DNA from: Micropterus salmoides
Lineage: Eukaryota; Chordata; Actinopteri; Centrarchiformes; Centrarchidae
Reading direction: 5' to 3'
Length of the DNA stretch: 64,000 nt
NCBI RefSeq assembly: GCF_014851395.1
Contig: NW_024040040.1
Location: forward strand, 14,807,403 to 14,871,402
The notes under the pieces were generated by a model that did not search any database, was not told where the DNA came from, and saw only the letters and a program-made list of their open reading frames with translations. Positions 11,011 through 22,318 of the stretch are shown here, piece after piece (the stretch's first letter is position 1; each line of letters opens with the position of its first letter). Both the position numbers and the translations under genes were made by a program.

Positions 11011-12054
11011 GTGTTTTAGGGTATCATATATTTTTTTGCTTTAGGACTTTTCAGCGTTTTTGAGGATTTTATATATAATTTAAATTAATTTAAAAAAACA
11101 ACAAATTTGGGAGTAGACTTCACAATTCTACATTTGTGAATGAAAAAATTAGCTATTACTACTGAGCTCATCACCCTTGCTTTGCAATATCAATCCAAAT
11201 GTTTATGTTTAAACTCATTTATGTATATCACACCAAAATGTCTGTATCACATTACATGAGAAAAACACATGGTCTGTAGTTTCGATATCACTTTCACAAA
11301 ATGTACATGTGTTATCATCGTTATCATCTATACCAAAGCGAAGTCTAAGTAATTCTTTAGAGGGGTAAATGGTGTTCATTACGTTTCTTTCATTTTGGGG
11401 GGTATAAGGAGTGTTAGATGTTGTTCTTAATTTAGTAATTGAATCTTTATCAAATTTTGTAGGATGTTGTTTTTATTTTGTCTTTCAGGGTAAAGGTATT
11501 CAGTAAAACAATTTCTAATAAAGTGGTTAGTGCATTTTCTATCCAGAACAAAGATTCCTTGAATTGATAGTGGGCCCAATTGTGGTTGTATTGGATGATA
11601 TGCCAAAGTGTTAGAAAGTCAAATTCTTGGGGTAGTGTTCTATGTAATTTAGTAAAGTCTGATTTTAAGGGTTTGAAATTATGCTTGATGCAAAATTGTT
11701 CATAATTTAAAAATTGTCCGTTGGTATCCATTAAGTCAGCTATGGACCATATATTTCTCCCATACCAATCTTCAAAGAACAGAGATCTGTTGCGGTGCAA
11801 AACACATGGTGTGGGGTGAGAAGTTATGTACATATAAAATTTTCCAATACAAGAGTATTTGTCTATGAAACTCTGACAATGATATAGGTAATTTGTCAAC
11901 ATTAAAGTTCGCTCTAAGAAGAAATTCTAAACCTCCAATTTTCTTGAATAAGGCATTTGGAATACAATGCCAAAAGAAGTTGCTGTGTTTGATCCAAGAT
12001 TTTACCCAATTTATTTTTAAGGTTCCATTAAGGCAGTCAAAATCAATAACTTTG
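11011..12054 (-). mobile_element. L1-type LINE fragment, left arm
   Basis: Minus-strand translation contains GTLKINWVKSWIKHSNFFWH, IGGLEFLLRANFNVDKLPIS and FFEDWYGRNIW, typical of the region C-terminal to the reverse transcriptase in fish L1 elements, followed by a CxxC...H....C zinc-knuckle (CTFCES). It ends abruptly at 12054 inside the ORF and has a frameshift near 11450. Confidence 0.8.
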
Positions 12055-12248
12055 ATATGCATGATATTTATAGGTATTTGACCACTTAGTATGTATGTAT
12101 ATTGTTATAATGCAAGATTTTGTACCTTACTGGGCATAGTAATCCCTTGGAGTTAAGCTGGTTGACTGGCACGTGGCATACTCTACTCCAAGGAGCTCCT
12201 CCTCATCTGGGTCCTTGTATACAGCAGGGTAGGGCATTGGAGCGGCAA
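12055..12248 (+). repeat. 194-base direct repeat, copy 2
   Basis: Second copy of 10523-10716; here it continues without a break into the rest of the transposon-type gene exon (to about 12402), so this is the original context. Confidence 0.85.
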
Positions 12249-12851
12249 AGTTGGGCTTGAGGACATGCTCTTTACCGAAGAGCACCTCAGCCTGCTGAAT
12301 CTGCCGCGGGTCCATACACCACGTCTGACTGCCATGACCACCAGCAACCCGGAGTGATTCCATGCGGCTGTTCCACTGCACAGCAAATGCAATCAGATAC
12401 ACCTGAAATACATGACCATTCATGCATTATTGTACATCAGAAACTAATTTTGATTACAAAGTGGGCATCGCCCAGCAGCATGACATACAATTTGTCTTTT
12501 GTCCGCAATAGGCTATTTTGTGTGTGTGCATCTCATACACCCAGTTGATGCTATGTGAACAGCATAGAGCTCACACAAGCACAAGAGGAGAGGGTAGCAC
12601 AAAAGCAGGGAGGATACAGGTAAAGTATGCCTATGAACAATGATGTGTAATCAATATTTTTTTTAATATTAAAGCGGTTTATACTTACTTGGAATGGCAT
12701 AACTCCACATCTCTGTGGGGAATGGCATTGTACAGGTGTGAGTGCAAGCCCTCCAAGGAGTTACTGCCTCGCCGACACCTGTACTTGTTTAGGCAGACAC
12801 CATTCAGCACCACCACCTTCACTGAAACATACAGCTGTATGCCAGGGGGTC
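12056..12851 (-). pseudogene. Transposon-type gene, upstream exons in the palindrome spacer
   Basis: Minus strand: exon 12689-12851 (GPPGIQLYVSVKVVVLNGV, then KYRCRRGSNSLEGLHSHLYN) has an acceptor at 12852 and a donor GTAAGT at 12688-12683. The next exon, up to about 12402, reads VYLIAFAVQWNSRMESLRV and ends DYYAQ-stop at 12130. The RGxxSLExxHxHL and RWN-like motifs belong to a repeated teleost protein seen next to transposons. The same protein continues in both arms at 10716 and 15963. I infer one original gene copy running from about 13 kb down to 9.2 kb, interrupted by the 1.3 kb insert. Confidence 0.55.
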
Positions 12852-13898
12852 CTGTAAAACATAAGTTACTTATTTATTATCCTGCCACATACACTGCACT
12901 TCTGTCCCTCCAAATCTATGCTTTTTATCTGATGTAATAAAACAGAAACAGATTCAAATTAGTTTCTTCTTTTCAAACTGTACAGTGGACTAAACACTGG
13001 AAGACCAGGAGATGCAAAACATGTACACAAGTAACAGTACTGCTATTAATATTACTTAAAGTAGAAGTAAAAAGGTATTTTGTAAAATAATAATAATTAA
13101 AAAAAAATACTACACAAGTACTGAGGAATCTTCATGGATGTTATCTGATTTACCTTTTAATGTGATATTTCATATGATTAGCTGAAAGTTCAAAAGGTAA
13201 TGGTTTTATAATTTTAGACTATATTTTTGCTTGCCTTGTGTTTTCAGTGTTTTAACATGTTATTGACTGTTAATGGCTTATCAGTTACTATGAGACAAAA
13301 TAGTTTAAATTAGTGGAGATAGCCGACAAAACAGGCCTAAACTATTTAAATGTACAGTATGTAGTCAGTCAATTCCAACAGGACAAACTGGCAAGTGACA
13401 GTAGTGTTACTAGCCATAAGTAAAATCTACCTGTATTTGGATAGTAGGTTAGTTCTAATGTCCAGCCCTGATTGTGTTTGGGTATTTCCAAAGTATTTAC
13501 TTTTTAGTAAAACATTACAAAGACTATCAAGAATTACTGCATTTTACGATTCATTTTAGTTAGTTAGATGGGCGATTATATTTTCTCTATTAATGCTTTT
13601 AAAACTTTAACAGTTAATAACTTTGTAATTGCTGCATGTAAATCCATGCAGAAAAAACTGTTAGAAAGCGTATCTATTCGTAAAGCCGTTTTTGGCCAAA
13701 CGCTACGCGAAGACGTGATGTTAAACAGTCCTAGTCTATTTAATACACTAAAATCCGCTGTTCCGTGCTAATCGCGGTATCTAATGCGAGCCGTTACAGC
13801 TAACCCCGCTTAAACACTGTCAACGATCATTCGGTAAAGACTAAAAACGTATAAAATCACAGAGAATATACTGGACTTACCTCTTGTTTGCTGTCACC
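12852..13898. other. Palindrome spacer, no clear gene
   Basis: AT-rich. Contains a MITE-like stretch with AAGTAACAGTACTGC and AAGTAGAAGTA motifs common in fish genomes (about 12970-13560) and a plus-strand 67-codon open frame at 13568-13771 without recognised homology. A minus-strand donor GTAAGT lies at about 13881. Confidence 0.35.
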
Positions 13899-14046
13899 GA
13901 TCTCAGCCCACTGATGATAGTAGTGTTGTTTACGCTTATCATTCCCATGATGCACTTGACGCGGTGAGTCAAAGCAATGGCTGGTGGGTTGAGGGTTGTG
14001 GGTTGGGTTGCGTAAATAACACTACCATCATCAGTGGACTGAGATT
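13899..14046. repeat. 36-base inverted repeat with 76-base loop
   Basis: Left arm GATCTCAGCCCACTGATGAT... at 13899-13934 and right arm ending ATCAGTGGACTGAGATTC at 14011-14046 are near-perfect reverse complements. It sits exactly where the spacer meets the start of the right-hand L1 fragment. Confidence 0.75.
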
Positions 14047-14049
14047 CAA

Positions 14050-15675
14050 GGTTAATGTGGGTATTCCTCAACGTTGCCAAATCTCACCATACCTGTTCAT
14101 CTTAGCCACAGATTGCTAGCAATCTATATTAAAAACTGTAATGATATTAAAAAACTTAATGTACTTGGAACAGACATTATACTCAGCCAACTAGCAGATG
14201 ACACAACAATATTCTTAAAAGATACCAAATTTAAACAACTATTGCCAAAATCGAAACATTCTCCAAAGCATTAGGCCTAACATTAAACTTAAAAAAGTGT
14301 GAATTGCTGGCTGTACACGACACTCTACTGAAAGACATCTGTAATATCCCTATTAAATCAGAAATTAAAACTTCTGAATGTAGAAAATAAAATTAAAGAA
14401 TGCAAGTCAAGACTAAATATATGGCTACAGAGGGACTTATCAATACTAGGTCGAATTTACCTAACTAAGATGGAATGTTTATCGAGATGTATTTACCCAG
14501 CCTATTCCAATGCCATTCCAAACAAATTGATTAAATCTATCAACCAAATCAATTTAAATTTCATTTGGAGAAATAGACCACATTATATGAAGAAGAGCAG
14601 TATGGTTAAAGACACAAAGGATGGAGGACTCAAAGTTATTGATTTTGACTGCCTTAATGGAACCTTAAAAATAAATTGGGTAAAATCTTGGATCAAACAC
14701 AGCAACTTCTTTTGGCATTGTATTCCAAATGCCTTATTCAAGAAAATTGGAGGTTTAGAATTTCTTCTTAGAGCGAACTTTAATGTTGACAAATTACCTA
14801 TATCATTGTCAGAGTTTCATAGACAAATACTCTTGTATTGGAAAATTTATATGTACATAACTTCTCACCCCACACCATGTGTTTTGCACCGCAACAGATC
14901 TCTGTTCTTTGAAGATTGGTATGGGAGAAATATATGGTCCATAGCTGACTTAATGGATACCAACGGACAATTTTTAAATTATGAACAATTTTGCATCAAG
15001 CATAATTTCAAACCCTTAAAATCAGACTTTACTAAATTACATAGAACACTACCCCAAGAATTTGACTTTCTAACACTTTGGCATATCATCCAATACAACC
15101 ACAATTGGGCCCACTATCAATTCAAGGAATCTTTGTTCTGGATAGAAAATGCACTAACCACTTTATTAGAAATTGTTTTACTGAATACCTTTACCCTGAA
15201 AGACAAAATAAAAACAACATCCTACAAAATTTGATAAAGATTCAATTACTAAATTAAGAACAACATCTCACTCCTTATACCCCCAAAATGAAAGAAACGT
15301 AATGAACACCATTTACCCCTCTAAAGAATTACTTAGACTTCGCTTTGGTATAGATGATAACGATGATAACACATGTACATTTTGTGAAAGTGATATCGAA
15401 ACTACAGACCATGTGTTTTTCTCATGTAATGTGATACAGACATTTTGGTGTGATATACATAAATGAGTTTAAACATAAACATTTGGATTGATATTGCAAA
15501 GCAAGGGTGATGAGCTCAGTAGTAATAGCTAATTTTTTCATTCACAAATGTAGAATTGTGAAGTCTACTCCCAAATTTGTTGTTTTTTTAAATTAATTTA
15601 AATTATATATAAAATCCTCAAAAACGCTGAAAAGTCCTAAAGCACAAAAAATATATGATACCCTAAAACACTTCC
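14050..15675 (+). mobile_element. L1-type LINE fragment, right arm (longer copy)
   Basis: Starts inside the reverse transcriptase (ISPYLFILATD, then LSQLADDTTIFLKDT, the catalytic ADD motif). It continues through LINLNFIWRNRPHYMKKS-type sequence and a 254-codon open frame (14470-15234), then after a frameshift a zinc-knuckle CTFCESDIETTDHVFFSC and IANFFIHKC. Broken by frameshifts at about 14240, 14390 and 15190. Only the part from 14630 onward is duplicated in the left arm, so the inversion breakpoint lies inside this LINE. Confidence 0.85.
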
Positions 15676-15962
15676 CAACTGAGGTAGGTGAAGATACCAA
15701 CGATGGTCGTTCAGTCTCGGCCTCGGTAGTACTAACGACTGTAATGACTGTCGTTACAACAGCCAGGAACACTAACGAACCAGTGGTATCAACGATCCTG
15801 GCAAACGACCCCACTGAGGTTAAATAGCTGAGTTTCCCTGCCAGTCAGTCAGAACTGAAGAAGTCCTTTGGATGAGGGACGAAAGGTCTTCCAGTATCTT
15901 CAACCAAGTCCAGTTGCCCTTGACTTTAACCTTTGTTGGATTTTAAAAGCATTAATCGTTAA
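15675..15962 (+). mobile_element. Penelope-like element end with hammerhead-like motif, right arm
   Basis: Plus-strand copy of 10717-11010; CTGAAGA at 15855-15861, GTCC/GGAC pairing, GAAA at 15881-15884. Confidence 0.5.
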
Positions 15963-17683
15963 TCATTGCCGCTCCAATGCCCTACCCTGCTGTATACAAG
16001 GACCCAGATGAGGAGGAGCTCCTTGGAGTAGAGTATGCCACGTGCCAGTCAACCAGCTTAACTCCAAGGGATTACTATGCCCAGTAAGGTACAAAATCTT
16101 GCATTATAACAATATACATACATACTAAGTGGTCAAATACCTATAAATATCATGCATATTCTATCCATGACAAGTATGTATGATACAGTTCATTTTTATT
16201 TTACACATTATGAAACAAATGAACTGCAGCATTGCCATGTTGTGTTAATTAGTCTACTGTTAGTTGTTGTAACTGCCTAGACACACTGGTGATTAGTACA
16301 TTACATATTTGCAGTTGAGGAAGAGCAGTCCCGTGAAGAAGAGGAGACGGCTGAACAAAGTGAGGACGAGCTGGCAGATGAGGGTGTGGTCGTGGGTGCA
16401 GAGTCAGAGCAGGATCCTATGGACACTGTCAGTGACAAACATGTCATCCTCACTCAATCAGAACAGGTGGAGGAGAAGGACAGTCCTGCTCTGCAGGATG
16501 TGCTGATGACCCAGAGCCATCTGCATCTTCCTGGGCTGGAGAAGCCTTGGCCCTGCTCCTTTTAGAACTGGCAGACAACAGTCACCTAGTGCCAGCTGAC
16601 CTAAGGCTGAAGATTGGCACTGCAGTTGGTGCTCTGCATGAGCATGACAGGTCTGCAGCCAACTCTGTAAAAAGGTATGAGTCTAGGTGGGGTTACACCA
16701 TGTTTGGCAGATGCTTGGGAGTTGACACACCTGAGACCAGAGCAGCAGAGAAGACAAAGTTTTCCTGGATGAAGTACCCTCAGGCAGCCCAGGTGACTGA
16801 GGATAGTCGTCTGTTGTACCTCATTATTAAGATGCTGAAAACCGGCCACCAGCCAGTCGTCTCACCTCCCCCACTAAAATCACCAATGCAATCAAGGGCC
16901 AGAATAAAAGGATTGTAGAGTGAGTCACAGAGACGATCCCATCCTCAACGGTTTCTCAATTCCTCTGCCCAATCTGAATGCCAAGGCCATCTCTACATTC
17001 ATGGCACGGGAAGAGAAGAAGGCTAACTACAGGGCCAAAGGTGAAACCCCACCAAAGAGTGCTGTCAGAAGAACCAATGCCAGCAGCTCCTACTCTGCCA
17101 GAATCCCTACCAGCTCCAGATCGACCTCAGGTTCAGTACCAGAGCCTACGTCATGCAGCTGGGAAAAGGTATGGTCAGAAGCGGAGGTAAGTTGTCCAGT
17201 TCTTCATTTCACAAGTATGTGACTTTATTACAATATGTGAACATATCTGAATTTATCAGCTGGATGGTTTGAACTTAAACACAACAAACCATGTGAATTG
17301 ATAGTCATACACATTGATTCTCATGAATTATAGTCATCATCACGTGTATGATTTATTTTTGCAGGGTAGATGTGGAAGAGCCGGAGCTTGTGAACCGGCC
17401 CATTCAAGATAAACCCCCTGTGGCCACGTACATCCCACCCAGAGCGTCAGCAACACCTGTCCTGGTAGTGGTTCCTGCACAGCCACAGGGACCATCCATG
17501 ATGCTCTGTGGGGCATCCAGCAGTAAAGGCTTCATACCTTTTGCACCGCCTCCTGCGCTGAGATCCAGACCAATCAAGCCTCATAAATCCACAAAGCCTT
17601 GTGGAGCCTGCCAAGTACCCCAGTGTGGTGGGCAGCGTAAGATTTCTGGGCTATGGTTTGGACCTGGTTCAGACCTGGATTAG
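15963..17683 (+). pseudogene. Transposon-type multi-exon gene remnant, right-arm copy
   Basis: Plus-strand copy of the gene at 9181-10716. It keeps a fuller middle part, SAANSVKRYESRWGYTMFGR, then KTKFSWMKYPQAAQVTEDSR (16616-16830), but has stops near 16916 and 16977. Its C-terminus is truncated by a deletion after CGGQRK (17642), so it ends out of frame at 17683. Neither arm alone can encode the whole protein. Confidence 0.6.
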
Positions 17684-17780
17684 ACCTAGTTTAGATTTTG
17701 CCTTGGTTTGGAATTGATTTAGACCTGGTTTAATCCCAGTTGTATTTACCTAATTTGGTCCTGGATTAGACATGGTGTGG
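17645..17780 (+). repeat. Degenerate 12-base tandem repeat (AGACCTGGTTT), right arm
   Basis: GGTTTGGACCTGGTTCAGAC is followed by variants of the same 11-12 base unit; mirrors 9053-9180. Confidence 0.6.
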
Positions 17781-18261
17781 GTTAGTCAGAATTACCTGTG
17801 CACAGAGATTTACATGTCCTCAACATTATTTGCACTTTGTGGGTTACAATGTAATTTAATTTGCCATGTTATTTATATTCTTATAATAAGACTAAAATAT
17901 AATAAGTCATATTGGCTACAATATCTGCCTCTTATCTGGCATCAAATCAGACAGTGGAAAAAAAGTGAGTTAGTGAATGTAAATATCTGCTTAACATTGC
18001 ATACTATTGCACTGCATTACCTCATTCCCTTGTATATATTGTACGTATATTGTGTATTGCTCAATGTGTACATGTATAAATCTTGTAAATATTTATAAAA
18101 ATCCTGTAAATAATAATTTATTAATAACTAATTTGCGATATTTTCTGCTAAATTACTTAATAATTAATGTTAATTCTATTGTTTAACTTGTTACCTGTGT
18201 TGTTATTATTGTTGTTGTTTATTTATTTCTGATATGTAGATATATATTGTTGAACAGATAA

Positions 18262-18281
18262 AAAAAAAAAAAAAAAAAAAG
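18262..18281 (+). repeat. Poly(A) tract
   Basis: Run of about 20 A; in the left arm the matching T run is shorter, a small difference between the arms. Confidence 0.9.
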
Positions 18282-18729
18282 AATGTTTCCAAATATATGA
18301 TTCCTCTCACTGCGGTTTCCCCATTTGTCCACTAGATACAGCTAAAGACTGTCACATGAAACTGTATTGAGTATAACAGAGGCTGAATAACTTACCAGTA
18401 AGGTAAAGGTAAAGCCTTTTTCTAAAATTCCATTAAGGCACTTTTATGTGTACATTTTACATGCTCCCTACAGGGCGAATAGGGCCTATAGAGTGAATAA
18501 TATCTCAGATATGAGCAAATTACACTTTGTTCAAGTAGCCTAATATAGTTTTTAGATTTTTTCAGTGATCTTGCAAATATTGTAACTAAAAGTCTCAAAT
18601 TTATTTGTAAAGTGCATCCATTCATACTTCAAACAGATATGAGCAAACACATTTGTTACATTACTTGTTTTTTATTGTTTTAATTGAAGCATTATGTTTG
18701 TTACATTACGTGACAGACATCATATTGTA

Positions 18730-18795
18730 CCCGACCCTGCTTAGCTTGCAAGATCGGACGAGATCGGGCGTGTTCAGGGTGGTATGGCCGTAAGC
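18730..18795 (-). rRNA. 5S rRNA pseudogene, first 66 nt only
   Basis: The minus strand starts GCTTACGGCCATACCACCCT, continues through ACACGCCCGATCTCGTCC and GCTAAGCAGGGTCGGG and then stops. This is vertebrate 5S rRNA positions 1-66 with a few changes (CUUGCAAG in place of CUCGGAAG). Box A is present; the intermediate element and box C are missing, so it should not be transcribed as 5S. The ~530 bases upstream (18796-19327) are absent from the left arm and may be captured 5S spacer. Confidence 0.85.
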
Positions 18796-19737
18796 GAGAG
18801 GAGAGTTCACATGAAGTCATGAACACCGGTTAACATTTACACACAGAGATGAGAGAGGCGTATGTTTGATAAATTCTGGGCAGGATTACAGTGATACAAT
18901 TTCCCCACATGAACATGAATGATAAAGACTATTACAGCTGAGGAATGTAAATAAATAAATTACTGTAATTTTTCTCTTCTTTACAAACAGCAGAAGGCAC
19001 TGCTGCTTCTTCTTCAGTGCAGACGGCTTGTCAAAGCAGAAGAGAAGAGCATAGAGCACGAAAATGATTTTTTTCACCACTGAAAATATAAATACATAAA
19101 ATAGACTGGTAGAGTCTTGCCAAGAATTCAAACTTCTGTAGAAACCTGTGTGGCAGACGATGATGGGTTGGGTAGTGAATTACTGTTGGAGTGGCAGTAA
19201 AAGTGGAAACAAAAGAGGGAAAAGTGTGGTGTTGCACCACTGTTCAGTTATTTAAATGGGAGAATGCTCTAACATAAATTAACATAACAGCGACGACTTA
19301 AAGGCCGTTTCAGTGAAATGAAAGATAACTCACATATGGCTGAATTTAAAGGAGCTATATATAAAAAAAAAAACAGTTAAAACATTCACAATTGAACTCA
19401 AATGATCAACACAACATGCTAAATCACAGTCACGTTATGTCAAAGACATCTATGTATTATGTTTCAGAGATATCTACTGAAGTGCTGTCTCGTACCGCTG
19501 CTTACCTCAAGATGCGATAGTGTCAATGTCGCCCTCAGTTCAACAACACCGAGGTGGTTTTCTTGGCACCTGGCTGCTCAGCCTCTGCAGGTGGGCATTG
19601 ACTGATGTTCCCTCTTGTTCCTCTCCTGCTGTGTCTTTGGGTGCATCCCTAGTCTGGTAATCGCCTCCACCATTCCCTCAGTGAGATGCAACAGACCTGG
19701 GCCCGTTTCAGAAAGCGGATTAGTGAAAATTCTGAGT

Positions 19738-20419
19738 ATGTTGGGAAACTCTGGGTTTTCTGTTTCAGAGAGCGAGATCAGATAATCCCTACATCAGTAA
19801 CTCCGGCAACTTATCCTGTGAACCTAACCTCCTCCCGTGGAAGATAGGTTTACAGGATGAATTGGAATACCGTCAGTTTCTCTCTGACTCCTCCCCTCTG
19901 GTAAATGATGAATGAGCAACGCTGTATAGTAGCCTAATAATGATAACGCATTGATCCTTCCACTCCTGCATTTTAGAGCCTATCATGGTCCGTGTTGGCA
20001 CGCATTCATATTTCTAGCTCCACCCGAGTAAAATGGAAGCTCTGGGTGCTTCTCAAGTCTCTTATATGTCGTTTCCTCGCTCCTCGCTTGAACCGGAAGT
20101 TGTTCCGCTCCGCCATCTTGCAGGCCGCTGCAGCTGATCGGACTGATCTGATACATCAGGACAGATAATATTAAACTAAACTAAAGGTGTATCACTGCAA
20201 AGTCTTATATTTGAGTTGTTTTATGATTCACTGTCTTGTTAAAATCTGTGTTCATTGTACGTCTGAACAACAAAAGCCCCCCACAACTTTATTTAGGCTA
20301 TTTATTGGAAATATCTTTTGTTTTTTAAATTTCTCCCATCAACTTTTATTATGGAGACAATTAAAGTCAGAGAGAGTCGGAGAGTCTGTCTGCAAGAAAC
20401 ATGTCTAAAAGGGTAGCCT
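19738..20419. other. Non-coding, mixed repeat remnants
   Basis: Just outside the right arm. At 20085-20135 there is a cluster of ETS-like CCGGAAGTTG and YY1-like CCATCTTG. A GTTTCCTCGCTCCTCG segment near 20065 is related to 21585-21640, suggesting MITE sequence rather than a host promoter. Confidence 0.3.
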
Positions 20420-20971
20420 CAGGGGTGGACTGGTAAACTGGCATAGGCTACCGGCCAACGAACTTTTAGGGCCGGTGTTGTGCCGAACTCTGCCGAGAAT
20501 TGCATGCACCTCGCGAGTGACAACGGTCATTTATGCTGAGAAAAGAAGTGGATGCAAATCTCGGCAGGTAGCCTATAAAATTTGTTCTGACGAATTATGC
20601 ATCCACCTCTTTAGGTCCTTTTCAGACACTTTGCTGTGCTCATTGCTCAAATGCGGTTATCACCACATATTTACTGAATGTCAAGGAATGGTAATTCTAC
20701 TAAGTGTATTAAAATATTAAAGACTCTAAACGTTCATAAAATATACTTATACCACCATTGATGAAGCCCACAAACAATATTACAGCGTTTAAAAGGCAGT
20801 ATTTGGAGGTGCATGCAATTCTTGGCTGGCAGGCAAAACTCGGCATAACGGTGTTATGTAAATTATTTAGGCTATTTATATAGGCCTAACTGATTTTAAA
20901 AAATGCTGCATAGGCCTATACTGACATTGGGCTGGCCCAATCACATCTCTTACTACCCCCCCACCCCTCTG
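20420..20971. mobile_element. Non-autonomous DNA transposon, hAT-like ends
   Basis: Starts CAGGGGTGGACTGG and ends CCACCCCTCTG in inverted orientation. An internal inverted repeat (GAATTGCATGCACCTC-type at about 20495 and its reverse at about 20810) supports a foldback MITE. No clear 8-base target-site duplication seen. Confidence 0.45.
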
Positions 20972-21266
20972 CTCGAGCTGTTTCTTGTGTTGTGGGATTG
21001 AACATTTCATCAGTATTTCCTTTTAAACTAAATTCAAATTGATTAAGCTAATTTATCATTAAAGTGAAAAGGTGCCACATGCACAAAGACTTTAGGCTAC
21101 TTCAGGCATGCCTGCATGTATGTAGACTCAGCTGGGATTAAATTAAATGAGAAAAGTTGATCTACGGGAGAAACATTTCCTCGATAAATTGGTGCAAAAA
21201 AAGGGGAGGACCCCCAGACCCCCCCTAGTTACTATTATCAGTGTTAATTATTATCTGAAAATGAGA

Positions 21267-21286
21267 GGGGGGGGGGGGGGGGGGGG
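21267..21286 (+). repeat. Poly(G) tract, 20 G
   Basis: Uninterrupted G run, a quadruplex-prone sequence and a likely assembly weak point. Confidence 0.95.
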
Positions 21287-21476
21287 TCGAGCTTTTCTCA
21301 TTTCTCCTCGATCCCATAGACAGTATATTACTGGACGAAGCCACCCCGCAGATTTGAATGGAGAGCAGTGAAGCCAGTTTTGGACCAATAAAATACTACT
21401 ATAGTAGTGGCAACTGCCTGTTGGCACCAGCGTCTACTGTGCATGATCGCATGGAAACACCGTAATTCAAAAACCA

Positions 21477-21779
21477 GACATTTTTCTGGATTGTGAAGAA
21501 ATGATCTGTAGCCTTTAGTGCCAAAAGCTCCTCCTCAACTCCTCAAGCTCAATGCAGCTGAGGAGGAGACGCGAGGAGAGAGGAGTCGAGGAAACGGGCA
21601 TTTGACGAAATGAGATGTCCTTTCCTCGGAGCAGTCATTTTAAAGCGACGTCAATTAAATCTGACCTGTTGCACAGCTGCATCATCTGTCCACTGTTGTT
21701 GTGATCTCTCTCAGAGCAGCAGACCAGCTTGTGGCACTAAAGGCTACATATAATTTCTTCACAATCCAGAAACATGTCT
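21477..21779. mobile_element. MITE with ~48-base terminal inverted repeats
   Basis: AGACATTTTTCTGGATTGTG at 21477 and CACAATCCAGAAACATGTCT at 21760-21779 begin near-perfect inverted repeats extending to the GCACTAAAGGCTAC segment. No coding capacity. Confidence 0.75.
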
Positions 21780-22318
21780 GTCAACATTATAACATGTAGA
21801 AATATCTCGAGGTTCCAATAAACATTATAGCATCTGTTGAAAACAGTCGGATTACAGCAGCCTAATCATTCACTAGGCTACACAGTAGACTAGACCTACC
21901 ACTTTTTTGCGGTGCGCCTTTTGTCTGTAAACAGTAGATCATTACAGCCCTCAGCTTGATGAGATGAGTGTTTCATAATCAGTCCCTTTACAAAATGACA
22001 CAGTAACATTTATGTAGTCCCATTTACAGCTGCCATCACAGGACTCTACTGTTGGAATAACGTGCAGACTACATGGGCACTATTACTATTATTATATTAT
22101 TATATACCATTATTTACTTTGATGATTAGAAAGGCTGCTGTCAGTCATTTAAACGTTTCCATTGGTGAAGTAATGTCACAGCAAATATCCTGGGACAAAA
22201 GAGAAAAAACCTGCAGTAATAAACTTGACAGGACAGGGAGGAAAAAGTGACAGGAAAATGCAGTGCGCTTGCGTACACAACAGGGTGTTCAGGGGACCAC
22301 CGTTTCTGTTGAAAAAAA

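Larger units (their letters stand above)
7645..12055 (+). repeat. Left arm of large inverted duplication
   Basis: Runs outward-to-inward through the same sequence as 14630-19737 on the opposite strand. Long identical translated stretches occur in both arms (10176-10373 minus equals 16309-16506 plus; 8724-9047 minus nearly equals 17772-18098 plus; 11450-11850 minus equals 14830-15234 plus). Coordinates of matching points sum to about 26.7-27.4 kb. Outer edge: a GGGCCC-CGTTTCAGAAAG-like end also present at 19706. Confidence 0.9.
14630..19737 (-). repeat. Right arm of large inverted duplication
   Basis: Reverse complement of 7645-12055. Differences: an extra ~600 bases at 18730-19327, a private deletion after 17642, and retention of ~365 bases (16618-16982) missing from the left arm. 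The outer end near 19706-19737 shows GGGCCCGTTTCAGAAAG, as the left arm does in reverse near 7667. Confidence 0.9.

Noticed and set aside
13568..13771. 67-codon plus-strand frame (MGDYIFSINAFK...)
   Set aside because: No homology, no splice or promoter signal, lies in the palindrome spacer; not called as a gene.
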